Shown in pieces: positions 32,821 to 42,883 of a stretch of DNA of 64,000 bases. This DNA is from Setomelanomma holmii (lineage: Eukaryota > Ascomycota > Dothideomycetes > Pleosporales > Phaeosphaeriaceae). The notes beneath the pieces are model-generated. The model was not told the origin of the DNA, searched no databases, and was given only the letters and a program-made list of their open reading frames with translations. Every line of letters begins with the position of its first letter. Position 1 is the first letter of the stretch. The stretch is from positions 1 to 64,000 of the forward strand of contig ML978174.1 of NCBI GenBank assembly GCA_010015745.1. Direction: 5' to 3'. Made by a program: the position numbers and the translations under genes.

Positions 32821-33479
32821 ATGATAAATAAATGCAACATCATCATCAGCTCCGCTTTGCGCGCCTTGCAGATCCTCTTCGCTGTCGTCGTTCTCGGGCT
32901 TTCTGTGACCTTGGTAAAAGATCACAACAACCATGGTGGATATGGGGACGCAGGCTGGTCTTCGGTTCCAACCATCCTTCCTTTGGCAGCGGGTATCGGT
33001 GCAATATCGCTTGCAGCAGCTATCTTGAGCCTTGCCATAGCCTGGACAAATTTCCTTCGCGAGTATATCGAGATGCTGGTCGATGTGGTGGTCATAGTGG
33101 TCAACATTGTTGGCGGAACAGTGAGTTGTTGCATCCTGAGAGTGACCTGTAGAAAGAAAGTGCTTACGAGGAGTAGATCATAGCGATCAAGCTCAAAGGA
33201 GCCAGTTGCTCCGACTCCAGCGATGAGAACAGGCTTGGCAGAACAGGAAAATACCCTTACGGAGGAGGCCTTGCAAGTATCGACCTTCTGAATGGTGGTT
33301 GTTACAAGTCCGACGATGACTCGGGTTGTCTCAATGCCGCTGCGGAGTTTCAGTACAAGCTGAATCAGCGCTGCATGCAAAGTCAGGCAGATTCGGTCTT
33401 TATGTTCTTGACGGTGGTTGTATTGTTCGGGACGTTGGCTTTGACGTTTCTGCGGTTAAAGAGCGACCGACACTATTGA
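32821..33479 (+). CDS. four-helix membrane protein (MARVEL-like), copy 2
   Basis: Exons 32821-33120 and 33177-33479 give 200 residues. Start MINKCNIIISSALRALQ leads into helix 1 (ILFAVVVLGLSVTLVKDH), closely like copy 1 (FLFGIVILGLSVTLI). The intron is at the same place and phase, right after the third helix (GGT before it and IIAIKLKGASCSD after, versus GGI and VLAIKLKGVKCSD in copy 1). The loop has four cysteines (ASCSD, GGCYK, GCLN, RCMQ), probably forming disulfides. The gene lies 621 bp downstream of copy 1 in the same orientation. Function is not known; a plasma-membrane structural role is an inference from topology. Confidence 0.75.
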
Positions 33480-33769
33480 AGCGGAAGGTGCAAGACTGGA
33501 GTGAAACTTCGCGAGGAATGAGCGCAGGACCATGGGGACGTCACATGGCAGTGTACGATATAGAGAGGCAAGTAGGAGCAGAGGGACTTAATGAGGATGG
33601 TTCTCAGTGAAGTTCAAATTCAGGACTCACTACACCCTGAATGTTTCCATGTCACATCGCTTCAATTTGGTATCACTCGCTATCGCCGCCCGACGCATCT
33701 GTCGTGGTATCTCATCTACTCAGTCTCGCCATGCTACGCCGTCCATGCATAAACTGTTGTTGTGAGGTC

Positions 33770-33940
33770 TTAAACTGGGCAGGACTACATCGTTTAGTGA
33801 GTCTGTCAATCTCATTTGAAGTGTTCTCTGCCACTTACGCTGCCGCAAGATCCGCAAGTCTTGGAGTCTCCGCTGATGCCAGCGCCGCACTTGGGGCAGC
33901 TGTCGTTGTGAGAATCGACGATGACGGCTGTGGACTGCAT
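33770..33940 (-). CDS. 38-residue zinc-ribbon-like microprotein
   Basis: Exons 33839-33940 and 33770-33784 join across a 54-nt intron (GTAAGT...GATGTAG) to encode 38 residues. It starts MQSTAVIVDSHNDSCPKCG and ends TCGSCGSSCPV. Five cysteines lie as C15-x2-C18 and C29-x2-C32-x3-C36, a pattern that can hold one metal ion as in zinc ribbons or small metallothioneins. The second exon supplies only SCPV and the stop. The gene is too short for normal gene finders. Support comes from the clean splice signals, the symmetric CPxC knuckles and the sensible stop. A longer unspliced frame would instead end a few residues later without the final cysteine. Function is unknown. Confidence 0.6.
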
Positions 33941-34426
33941 CTTGGGTGCTTTGGTTACGATGATTGATTCGTGTTTGTGGAAGCGTGTTATGAGTGTTGT
34001 GAGGTTGCTTCTGCGATAGCTGAGCTCTGGAGGGGTAGGTGGGGTAGTGATAAAAGCTGCTGCAGGGTCAGACAGCTAATGCATGCACAGTCAGATGACG
34101 GAGACGCGGTAAAGGCGCTGGGATTCGTGATTGGACCGTTCAGCGAGCAGCGTTGGAGGTGTGGGTGCAGTGAGATAGCTGAGCTTAAGGAAGGCATGCC
34201 GAGGCGGGAAACGAGCCTGCACAGAGCTTCGAATCAACAACGATACCCTTACCTGACGCGGTAGATATTCTGGCCTTGTTCTTCTCCACTTCCTGCTGTT
34301 TCGCTGCGAGAAGGTAAGGCCCTCCGCAACTACCGTTTCCGGACGATTCGCAATAGAAGCCCATCACGAACTCTTCCTCCCAACACCAAGCACAAATTCC
34401 ACATACACCTCCCTTCCTCCATCCCA
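33941..34426. other. intergenic, nothing recognised
   Basis: About 490 bp between two minus-strand genes, with no supported coding frame. It holds the promoter of the microprotein gene. Confidence 0.4.
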
Positions 34427-35244
34427 TTACTCCTTCACGACCCTCTTATGCACTTCCATCACCTCTTCTACCCCAAGACCCTCATGATTTTCGATGAACG
34501 GCCTCACAACTGCCTCCCCAGCTGGATTCTTCCCATCAAACCAAAACGCCGCCCACCCATCGACCGTACTGATCGGAAACTCCGCACGTCGCAACAAAAC
34601 CTTGATATCGATGAACCCGGTCTTTTGCATGCCCGCGGCGAGTTGTCCTGGACTACTCCATGCTTGCGGGTCCAGTGCATAGCTTGCTTGAACATAGTCT
34701 GGGTCGAATATGCGGCATACGCGGTCCCATATGACATAAGGCTCTGCGTGTGGCGTGAATGTTGCTAGAGCAAAGACGCCGCCTGGTTTCAGCGCGGTGT
34801 ACATTTCTCGTACACCGCCCGCGAAGTCGGTCGTCGCGACGTGCAGGACGAAACTTGCGAACATGTGCGAGAATGAGTCTGGGTTGTAAGTGGAGAGTAT
34901 ATCGTGTACGTCGAGAATCTTGGTCTGGAGATTTGGTACGGATAATTTGTTAGCTTGGAGATTGGTAGCTAGATCCGAGAGCATCTTTTCTGAGGTGTCG
35001 ATTGCTGAGATGGCGCTGGTGGGTTCCTTTGCGAGAATAGCAAGAGTGACTGCTCCAGGACCACAACCAGCGTCCAGAACGCGACTTTGTGGAGTAAATG
35101 CGCTGAGCGTGGTGGTCATATCGACGAGCTCAAAGGCTGCGTTTGCGCTGACGGCGCCAACTGTTGATTGGTATTGTGCGGCGGCATCGGACCAGACTGC
35201 GTTGTACTGCCGCGACCTATCGAGCTTGACGTTGAATGTCTGAA
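34427..35244 (-). CDS. class I SAM-dependent methyltransferase (5' end incomplete)
   Basis: The frame from ATG 35119 gives 230 residues with motif I VLDAGCGPGAVT, the acidic SAM-ribose residue in AIDTSEKML, motif II ILDVHDI, and the post-II LKPGGVFALATF. Coding sequence continues upstream in frame to 35244: VQTFNVKLDRSRQYNAVW, then an AAQYQ..FELVD helix that usually caps this fold. There it meets a likely acceptor (TTTTCATAG), so the first exon with the real start was not found. Substrate is unknown; related fungal enzymes act on small molecules. No cluster of biosynthetic genes surrounds it. Confidence 0.75.
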
Positions 35245-35956
35245 CTATGAAAAGTTGGGAATCGTTCTAAAGGTTGCAGAGCATTTATAAGTATCGAGAT
35301 CGAACACACATAAGAATACAAGGTTCACTAGTAAGAGCTAGCAAGAGCGATGATTAGTGCTTATTGCCCAACATCTATTTCCTCACGACCTACAAAGATG
35401 GAATTTCGCTTAAGTAGGCTACTTAAGAACTTCCTTGTGTCGCATATTCATGCTGACACGCGATTGCCTGGCAACAGATTAGCCCAGAAACCATGAACAG
35501 AAAATCAGATTCACAATAGACTGATCTAGGCGACAAATTCATAACCCTTTTGAGGATTGCAGTACCCTGGCACCCTGGAGGAGCCCCTTCCTGGTAGGGT
35601 TGTGGTGGACATCGCGTTAGAATGGTGAAGTTCAGTCCAAACCTTGGAAGAGATGGCTATCGCGTGAGGAGGCCTAGGTAGGACAATGATTATTGATTAC
35701 GCTCGCATATGCGAACTTTGTTCTGATCGCTGCATCAGCATGTAGAAGTACAAAGGAGCCCGCCCACTCTTCATTGAAACATGAGCATTCTTCCCTGTTG
35801 CGTGTAGTCTGACCCAGGACTTTTGCAACTCGGTGTAAATATGTAGTTGCCAGAACAAAACCAATCCGAAGTAGGAGAAACAAGTGCCGGGGGACGCTGG
35901 TGCGAGTGGAATGGCAACACTTAGGCCACGCTACCTTTACCTTGCCCTCCTCGATA
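35245..35956. other. AT-rich intergenic region
   Basis: About 700 bp, noticeably A/T-rich between 35250 and 35550, with no supported frames except the missing first exon of the methyltransferase that may lie near 35260-35320. Confidence 0.4.
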
Positions 35957-38210
35957 CTACCCGAGAAAATTTTGCGTCTGCTGCTGCCCAGGTCGAGGGA
36001 ACACCCTGGTAGTTGGGACTTGGTTCAGATCCATACCGCCGAGAGTGCCTTGGCCATTGCTTTGCCACCCTTGACCCGTTTGCTGGTTGACAAACGCGCT
36101 CTGTCTGAAGGGGTTCGTGCTGCCAGTGGCATGGACTGTGAGACCTCCCTGGGGAAATGTTGCACTTTGAGGAGATGGTTGCCTTACGAACGGATTTGTG
36201 CCAGTGGGTGCAGGCTGTAGTGGCTGTAACGGTTGTAATTGCTGTGGTTGCTGCATTTGCTGCTGTTGTGGTATGGGAGCGAATGGCGAAGGTTGAGATG
36301 GTGGCTGTGCGAACGGTGACGGGTTCGACGGCGATTGCGACATTGGCTGGAAGCCCGTAGCTTGTTTCGCGAATGGATTTGTGGCCGACCTGTTCAGTGA
36401 GCTCGCGCCAGTGGGGTTGCTCAGAAGCTTAGGCTCCGCAGCTCCGGCTGCGCTGGGCATCATGGATTGCCGGAAGGGGTTTGTTGACGTTTGTTGAGGT
36501 TGTAGTGGCTCAGCGATGGTTGGCAACTGCATTTGCGGCATTTGCTGTGGTTGTGAGAAATCGGCTGGACCGTTCTGTGGTAGGGGGGCCAGCGTGTTTT
36601 GTGGGCTGAATGGCTGTGGTGTATAGCCACCAAAACCTGCGCCAGTGAACTGGGTCTGGATCTGCTGTGGTTGCATTGGCATCTGCATTGGTTGCGCCTG
36701 TGGTTGCTGTTGCATCTGGAAGGGGTTTGTTCCGTTTTGAAGACTCGCTAGCTGTGGTTGCTGGGCAAAAGCCATGTTCGCGGTCTGTTGTGGTATCTGG
36801 AAGCCTTGCTGCTGGAAGCCAGACTGCTGCGGAAATTGCTGTTGCATCATTGGTTGCGTGGCCATTGTCTGTTGATTGTCTTCGATAGAGGCAAACAAGT
36901 CTATCAGTGGTGCGCTGGCGTTTGCCTTTGGAGGTGCTGCTTGTGGTTGGCTTGCAGAAGTGCTTGACGACGCAGGCTTGGATTCTTGGGGCTTGCTGCT
37001 CCCATTTGTAACCTTTCCGCCATTCTTCTTCGCTTCCTTCTCGGCCAAGTATTGCCGGCGATTGATCTCAAAATCCTTGTCGTTCAAGTACTCCTCCAAC
37101 GAGGCTGCTAGACTTGTCGGTGCGTGCTTGATCTTGGGTATCTCGAGCCTGGTCGAATGCTCGTGCGACCGGGCCAGACTGAGGTACTGGACAACGGCCT
37201 CCGTTTGCTTCACGAAGATGCGGTAGATAGCTAGAGCGCGCGTCGCATCGGGTTTAGAAAGTTCGAAGTAGTGCTCTGCCTCTTTATCAGTACTAGAGCA
37301 GTCCTAGACTCACATGAACTCACCAAGAATGTTGATAGTGCCTTCATTTGAGACGTGAAACAGTACGAGCAGGTCCATTGTGAGTAATCGGAAGGCTGTC
37401 AATGTTATCTCGTTTTCCGGCTCATCGTCGAATGGCTGATTCACGGCGTGTTAGCGATTGGCATCCCACGTTTGTTCAGTGACCCTACTTGGCATTTGAG
37501 AAGGTATCTGATCTGGTCTTGCACACTCTCGGCTTCTCGTAGAAGACCCTTGTCAATGCTCAATCGCTTGAGTCGCCCTTCTCCACCACGTACATAGTCC
37601 ACCCTGGTCGCGCCATATTCAATTGCGCGTCGAAGCAGGTATTCTGAGTACGTTCGTATATTGTGGCCCTGTGTCTGCACTGCGTTGCCAAATGTCAGCA
37701 TCCGCCTAGTGTGATGTCTGCCATGTCAGATATCCCTCGAAAGAGAGCTTCTCCCACCGGCTTCGCGCCGATCCTCCATGGGCAACCGAAGCATGACCTC
37801 TCTTTCATCGAGGTCTGGAACCATATTTGTAGACGTACCCTCGGTGAATGAGTTGATCGCGAGCTTCCTGTGTGGATTCTGCGCGAGGTATTTGAGCGTG
37901 ACTTCCGGCTCGCCCTCTCTTATCATAAGGTGGACAATGATCAAGCTCTTGAAGACAATCGTCCATGTCGAATCGCGCAATCGGTTTGTGAGGGCTCGAA
38001 AGATTTCCGCGACACCGGCTTCTCCCGCGTGTGTTGCTACCAGGATGTGTTCGACATACTTCGACTTCGGTGCGGCGAGCTACCCCAGTTAGCTATATGC
38101 GCCCAAGGGAGCCCCGAGGACTAATGGCGTAGTAGTGAATGTTGGCGGTGGCGCGTCCATACCTTGATCTTAGTCCCGCCCTTCACGCTCTTTTCGAAAG
38201 AGCTTGCCAT
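35957..38210 (-). CDS. AP180/CALM clathrin assembly protein (YAP1801 type)
   Basis: Five exons (38163-38210, 37839-38079, 37489-37679, 37324-37435, 35957-37281) sum to 638 residues. The ANTH domain fills roughly residues 1-275: MASSFEKSVKGGTKIK (the PIP2-binding lysines), SKYVEHILVATH, and FELSKPDATRALAIYRIF. The rest is Gln/Pro-rich, with a clathrin-box sequence LIDLF near residue 320 and five NPF tripeptides (TNPFQ, TNPFR, TNPFA, TNPFV, TNPFR) that bind EH-domain partners such as Pan1/Ede1. The protein recruits clathrin to the plasma membrane and selects synaptobrevin-type SNARE cargo. Its start faces the NudC-like gene across 338 bp. Confidence 0.9.
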
Positions 38211-38548
38211 GGGTCCGCAAGACGGGGGTTGTTGCGCAGATGCCGGGCTGCCGGCGGTCTGTCAATGGTCGTGTTTGGTGGTGATCCCTGGGCAGCTGCG
38301 GTAGCTTCGTCGTGTCTATTGCGGCATGGTGGTGAGGGCAAATAATATGAAAAACGCGGTATGAATGGAGGTGCAGCTGCTGGGCGGAGGGTTGGACTGC
38401 GGTGAGTTGTCAACGGGCCGTAGTGTAAGGAAGATGAGCTGCAGCCACCCCAAGCCAACGAATGACGTTGCACCCAAACGCACGCGCACCCCTCCAGCTC
38501 GCCAGCCAAACTTTTGAGCGATACCAAGTCACCTCCACACAACACATC

Positions 38549-39175
38549 ATGGCAGGCTCTCCACCACCGGAAGAGCGCGAAAAGGCTGACGCTGAGGCGC
38601 GCGCAAAAGAGAAGGCCGAACAGGCTGCGCTGCCCTACAAATGGGACCAGACCATCAAGGACGTCGACATTACCATCAGCATCGAAGCAAAGTACAAGGG
38701 CAAGGATCTGGACGTCAAGATCAGCAGAAATGCGCTGAAGGCGGGAATCAAGGGCCAGGAGCCATTTGTTGATGTACGACTCCATACTGTTTCTTAAATC
38801 TCTGCCGTCTAACACCGGTAACTACAGGGCGAACTTCCTCACGCCATCCGTGTCGACGAATCCACATGGACACTCACCCCAACGTCCTCCGGCAAGGACA
38901 TCGAAATCCATCTCGACAAACAGAACCAGATGGAGTGGTGGCCGCATGTCATCACCTCTGCGCCCAAGATCGACACCAGCAAGATCCAGCCCGAGAACAG
39001 CAAGCTGAGCGACCTGGACGGCGAGACTCGCGGCATGGTGGAGAAGATGATGTTCGATCAACGGCAAAAGGAGGCCGGCAAGCCCACAAGCGATGAACAG
39101 AAGAAGCTGGATATCCTTGAGCAATTCAAGAAGCAGCACCCTGAGATGGACTTCTCCAACGTCAAGATGGGATGA
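38549..39175 (+). CDS. nudC: NudC/CS-domain nuclear migration protein
   Basis: Exons 38549-38773 and 38828-39175 give 190 residues. An acidic/basic helical start (EEREKADAEARAKEKAEQ) is followed by the CS domain: YKWDQTIKDVDITISI, DLDVKISRNALKAGIKGQEP, then RVDESTWTL, IEIHLDKQNQMEWWPHV. The end has MVEKMMFDQRQKE and HPEMDFSNVKMG, the classic NudC C-terminus. NudC acts as an Hsp90 co-chaperone that stabilises dynein pathway proteins and is needed for nuclear movement. Size (190 residues) matches fungal NudC. The 54-nt intron (38774-38827) splits the CS domain. Confidence 0.92.
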
Positions 39176-40422
39176 TAGGCTTAAGTCTATCGATGGTCGA
39201 AGTTGAGGAATGGTCACAAGTACGAAGGAAGACTTGCGCCACCTCATAGTCACTTTGAGGAAAAGGATACTTGGTGCAGGCTTGCCTATGGCTTGCGTAC
39301 GGAGTGTTGAGTGGGCACAGGTAGTCCTCAGGATATGCAGAAGGTCAAGGCAGGGCTGATATGTCGAATTGCAATCAGCAACTAGCAAAGAGAGGTACAA
39401 ATGTATATAATTCATCAAAACATCCATCCTCGCGGAGCAACCCTTGCGGCTCGAATTTTCAGCAGGTCGGGATACTTACACCATTCTGCTGAGACGCTCA
39501 CATGAGCACAAAACAACTCTGTCGACATTCATGATTTAGTAACCATAGCAATTGGCATGAGCTCACCGCATAGGAAATTCTATCGGTAAAAACCCGACCG
39601 AGGCATTGACAGCCTTGGCGCATGGATATTTCGGGATGCTCCACCGAATAGAAAAGCTACGCGTGACATCACTGTGCCGAGGAACGCCCGCTCCTTTACT
39701 TCGAAAGGCTTCGATCTCCAACCGCCGCCATTGAAGCGTAACATCGTCCGAGGCCTTGTATTTATACCCTTGATCTTAATACAATAACAATGTTCATACA
39801 CAGCCTTTCTGCATGTGCAGGTCGCTAGACCTCCTACTCTGTCGGAAATATGTTACCACACCGCCGCAGTCCCGCAAGGTGCCACCCAGTATCCGCTCAC
39901 GGTCAACTCGCTTGGCCGAAATGACGGACTCAAGCGGAAGTGGCGTGCGGCTCCAATTGCTCTCCACATGCACGGCGGTCCCTGCATGAAATGAACAAGA
40001 TTTCGATAAACAGCCTTGCCATCCTCTAATTTTGGCAACAGGACTTGAAACACGACGTCGACAACAGTTCACCGTCTTCAATTTACCACAAAGATTTGGA
40101 ACTCTAGATTACAATACGTGTATACCAGACAGACTCATCAAGAGGTGTTTGCAGCAATTGTCAAAGATACCCAAGGCATCCTGTCTGTCTCCATGGCTGA
40201 GGATATCCAGCCATCAGTACATCATGCTATGCGACAATCTATACTCATTTGTATCACTGGCACTAGTGGCGCAGGGTCACAGCCCTGGAGGGTTTCAATC
40301 AGGGTTCTGCCGAATATGGAAGGACCACTCCGTCGTTACAACCGAGCATCCACTTTTGTTTATTTGGACGAGGGTGTGACCGAGTGACGTCTATCAGGGC
40401 TGCAAAGAACATCAGGAATTGA
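39176..40422. other. intergenic, nothing firm
   Basis: About 1.25 kb. One 89-codon plus frame (40118-40387) has protein-like composition but no ATG and no match, so it is not called. No repeat or RNA gene is seen. Confidence 0.4.
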
Positions 40423-40430
40423 TATAAGAA
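40423..40430 (+). promoter_or_regulatory. TATA box of Alt a 1-like gene
   Basis: TATAAGAA lies 132 bp before the ATG at 40555. It is similar to the boxes before the two secreted-protein genes at the left of the window. Confidence 0.4.
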
Positions 40431-40554
40431 GGATACGGCGTCCAACTCATCAAGCCAACATCCCACTTCAAATCAAACATTACTACCATCTCATCTTCAA
40501 ACCTTCAAACGAACTTCAATAGAACCTCACCAACTCACACACAACACCACCAAT

Positions 40555-41078
40555 ATGCTCTTCACCGTCGCATCTTTTCTCGCCGCCACCGCACTTGCAG
40601 CTCCAGCACCGCAGACCACCGACTGCCCGAACCCAGCCCATTGCGGCGGTAGCGCTCCTGATCCAGCGACATACGAGAACATCGACATCTCAGACTACTT
40701 CTTGCGCAAGAACGACGGCATCCAATCAGTCAGGTACGTCAAGCCCTGCCAGCTCTACAAGCGCCTAAGACTAATTTGACATTCAGCTTCAAGCTCTCTG
40801 GCAACAACCACACCGACCTCTCATGCTCCATCGGCGCAACCACTCTACCAAGCAACGTGACAACGTGCGGAGACAGCGACTACCGCTTTGGTCTCATTGA
40901 GCCATTGACCAACGGCAGCGACGTCAGCTTCAGAATCTACCACCAGACTGCTCCTTTCGCTGGCAAGTGGGGTACTGGCAGTGTGCCCACATACTGCCAC
41001 GCTGGCGGCAATGGTCCTGATGACTTTGTGTGCCAGCAGGTCAGCGCTGTTACTGTTGTCATCACTGCAACTGGTTGA
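40555..41078 (+). CDS. Alt a 1-like secreted protein
   Basis: Exons 40555-40733 and 40787-41078 give 156 residues. A signal peptide (MLFTVASFLAATALAAPAPQ) is followed by a short region with two cysteines (DCPNPAHCGG), then a beta-rich part. That part has the AA1-like layout: NIDISDYFLRKNDGIQSVSF, DLSCSIGAT, VTTCGDSDYRFGL, VSFRIYHQTA, PTYCHAGGNGPDDFVCQQ. Six cysteines in the mature chain fit the paired disulfides of the beta-barrel Alt a 1 fold, a family of abundant secreted proteins in Dothideomycetes and relatives, some allergenic or effector-like. Three sequons (NHT, NVT, NGS) are present. The call rests on layout, not a search. Confidence 0.7.
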
Positions 41079-41403
41079 ATAAGAAGTTGAAGGGGGATGG
41101 TGAAGCATTGCACAAACGCATTTTTACGGCGTTTTGAGCGGGTGTTGCTCTGTATATAGCATTTAATTAATAAAGTACATATCACAATACACGCTTGACA
41201 GAAACGACTTCATGTCACGAAAACGTACGCGGTAGCCATACTTGAGAAAAGACAGCGTACCGTGAAGTTGTTCCACTCGTGCAGCTCGCAAGTGTCACAT
41301 CTTTGGTTTCTGATGAACATGCATCGAAACCTTGCAATTCTTACAATTTTCTCTCTCTCACACTGTACTACCTGTTTCTTGCCTTCGCACCCGCTCAAAA
41401 GAA

Positions 41404-42585
41404 ATGGAACCAACCAACACTATGTTCATCAATACCGCAGTAGTACTCATCGTATCTATCTGTGCTCTCTTACTGTGCATCATCTACGTACAAGTCGATC
41501 AAGCGAACGAGCACTTTTGCACCTTGAGCTACCAAGTTGACAGTATCTTTCATGATGTGGACGAAGTGCACTTCATAGTAGCATCCATACGCACCAGTCT
41601 TGACGAGACCGGACACACAAGACAACCACAAAGACATGAGGTGCGGGAGCGTCGTATGCAAGCTGAGGCCAAACATAGGCACGTGAATCATGGACGTTCC
41701 GCAGGTGTAGAGGCAACAACTTCAAATACTGAACACGCCATTCCACAAAGACGAGAAGATCAGCAAAGTAAGAATGCCGACGAACGAGGTCGAGCCAACA
41801 TTTTGACAGCTGTCGTTACGCCAGAAGAATCCGTACATCCCTGGCGACAATCACGTGCGCTAAATTATGAGGAGGAGTTCCATCTCCTCGATGATCTCAC
41901 TCTGATACTAGCAGCCACTCGACCACCTCTTACAGCAACCCAGACAAATACTATACACGCGCAGTTTGGTACTACTGTCCACGCACTTGAATGCAGCCCT
42001 AATCCACCACTGAATCAATGGCTTGGCGACATATGGCTTATCCTGTGGCGCATACTGTGTAATCCAGGCCTCGACATCACCATACAGCAGAGCAACATCA
42101 TCCTAATGAGGATGAGAATGGTGTTGAGTAGGATGGGTGGGTTGACACACGGTAATATCTCGACGGCGCGTTCTGAAAGCACTGAGCCTCGAAGTACACC
42201 AAATGACCAAGACACGGACTCTACGCTCGCCAATGCGCCAACTTCTCCAGCGCACCTTCTCACACCGTCTCCGCTTCCAAACACCCCTTCTCAGCCCGAT
42301 GACGTGCCGACTCCTCCGATTTCTCCATGGTCATCACTGTGCTCTTCGTCACCTAGTGTGTCGCAGTTCTTTCGGAACCCAAACTTGAGTGGCGATACAC
42401 TAGTCCACTTTTCAGGCAGTGAAAGCGACAGCTCACCCATATTGCGAAGGTATCGACCAGCGCGTTTCGAAGCGCTGGGATCACAGGGGAGAGATGCTGA
42501 GAGGGCAGAGGCAGCTGAGGTTAGTGATGAGGACGAGGACGGATTGCGGGAGGTTGAGAAGGCGAGGGCGAGAGAGCGTGGTTGA
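41404..42585 (+). CDS. unknown membrane-anchored protein
   Basis: Single exon, 393 residues from ATG 41404 (context AAGAAATGG). Residues 7-31 form one strong hydrophobic segment (MFINTAVVLIVSICALLL and following), likely a signal anchor. The rest is soluble: a charged region rich in Gln/Arg/His, then a helical part (EEEFHLLDDLTLILAATRPP, QWLGDIWLILWRILCNPG) that looks folded, then a long Ser/Pro/Thr-rich tail ending in acidic and basic runs. No known domain is recognised. The tail with repeated TPxxSP-like sites is a plausible phosphorylation target. Confidence that it is a gene comes from length and consistent composition. Confidence 0.6.
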   Translation: MEPTNTMFINTAVVLIVSICALLLCIIYVQVDQANEHFCTLSYQVDSIFHDVDEVHFIVASIRTSLDETGHTRQPQRHEVRERRMQAEAKHRHVNHGRSAGVEATTSNTEHAIPQRREDQQSKNADERGRANILTAVVTPEESVHPWRQSRALNYEEEFHLLDDLTLILAATRPPLTATQTNTIHAQFGTTVHALECSPNPPLNQWLGDIWLILWRILCNPGLDITIQQSNIILMRMRMVLSRMGGLTHGNISTARSESTEPRSTPNDQDTDSTLANAPTSPAHLLTPSPLPNTPSQPDDVPTPPISPWSSLCSSSPSVSQFFRNPNLSGDTLVHFSGSESDSSPILRRYRPARFEALGSQGRDAERAEAAEVSDEDEDGLREVEKARARERG

Positions 42586-42883
42586 AAAGAGTTTTGATTA
42601 GTCGTGTGGCGTCTGACAACCATATTATATGTACATAAGTATACCATTTTCCATGACTTCACAACTTTGTGTATCCAACCATATATATGTTGTCAATACG
42701 ACATATTTCGGCGCTTTTCTCCGACCATGCCACGAGGAGCTCCGCAGAGTGCGCATACTTGACTGTCTCGTAGTATACCTAGTGTGATTCGTAAGATGCC
42801 AGACGTAGTTGGGTAGGTGACTGTAAAAGTGGTCCGATCTGATAGAATGCGCGAAAGAGATTGGAGCCGAGAAAGGTGGAGGC

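Noticed and set aside
14000..35000. Idea of a secondary-metabolite cluster using the MFS transporter, esterases and methyltransferase
   Set aside because: No polyketide synthase, peptide synthetase, terpene cyclase or prenyltransferase is present, and core cell-biology genes lie between.
40118..40387. 89-codon plus frame with protein-like composition
   Set aside because: No ATG or credible acceptor upstream and no match; kept as unannotated.
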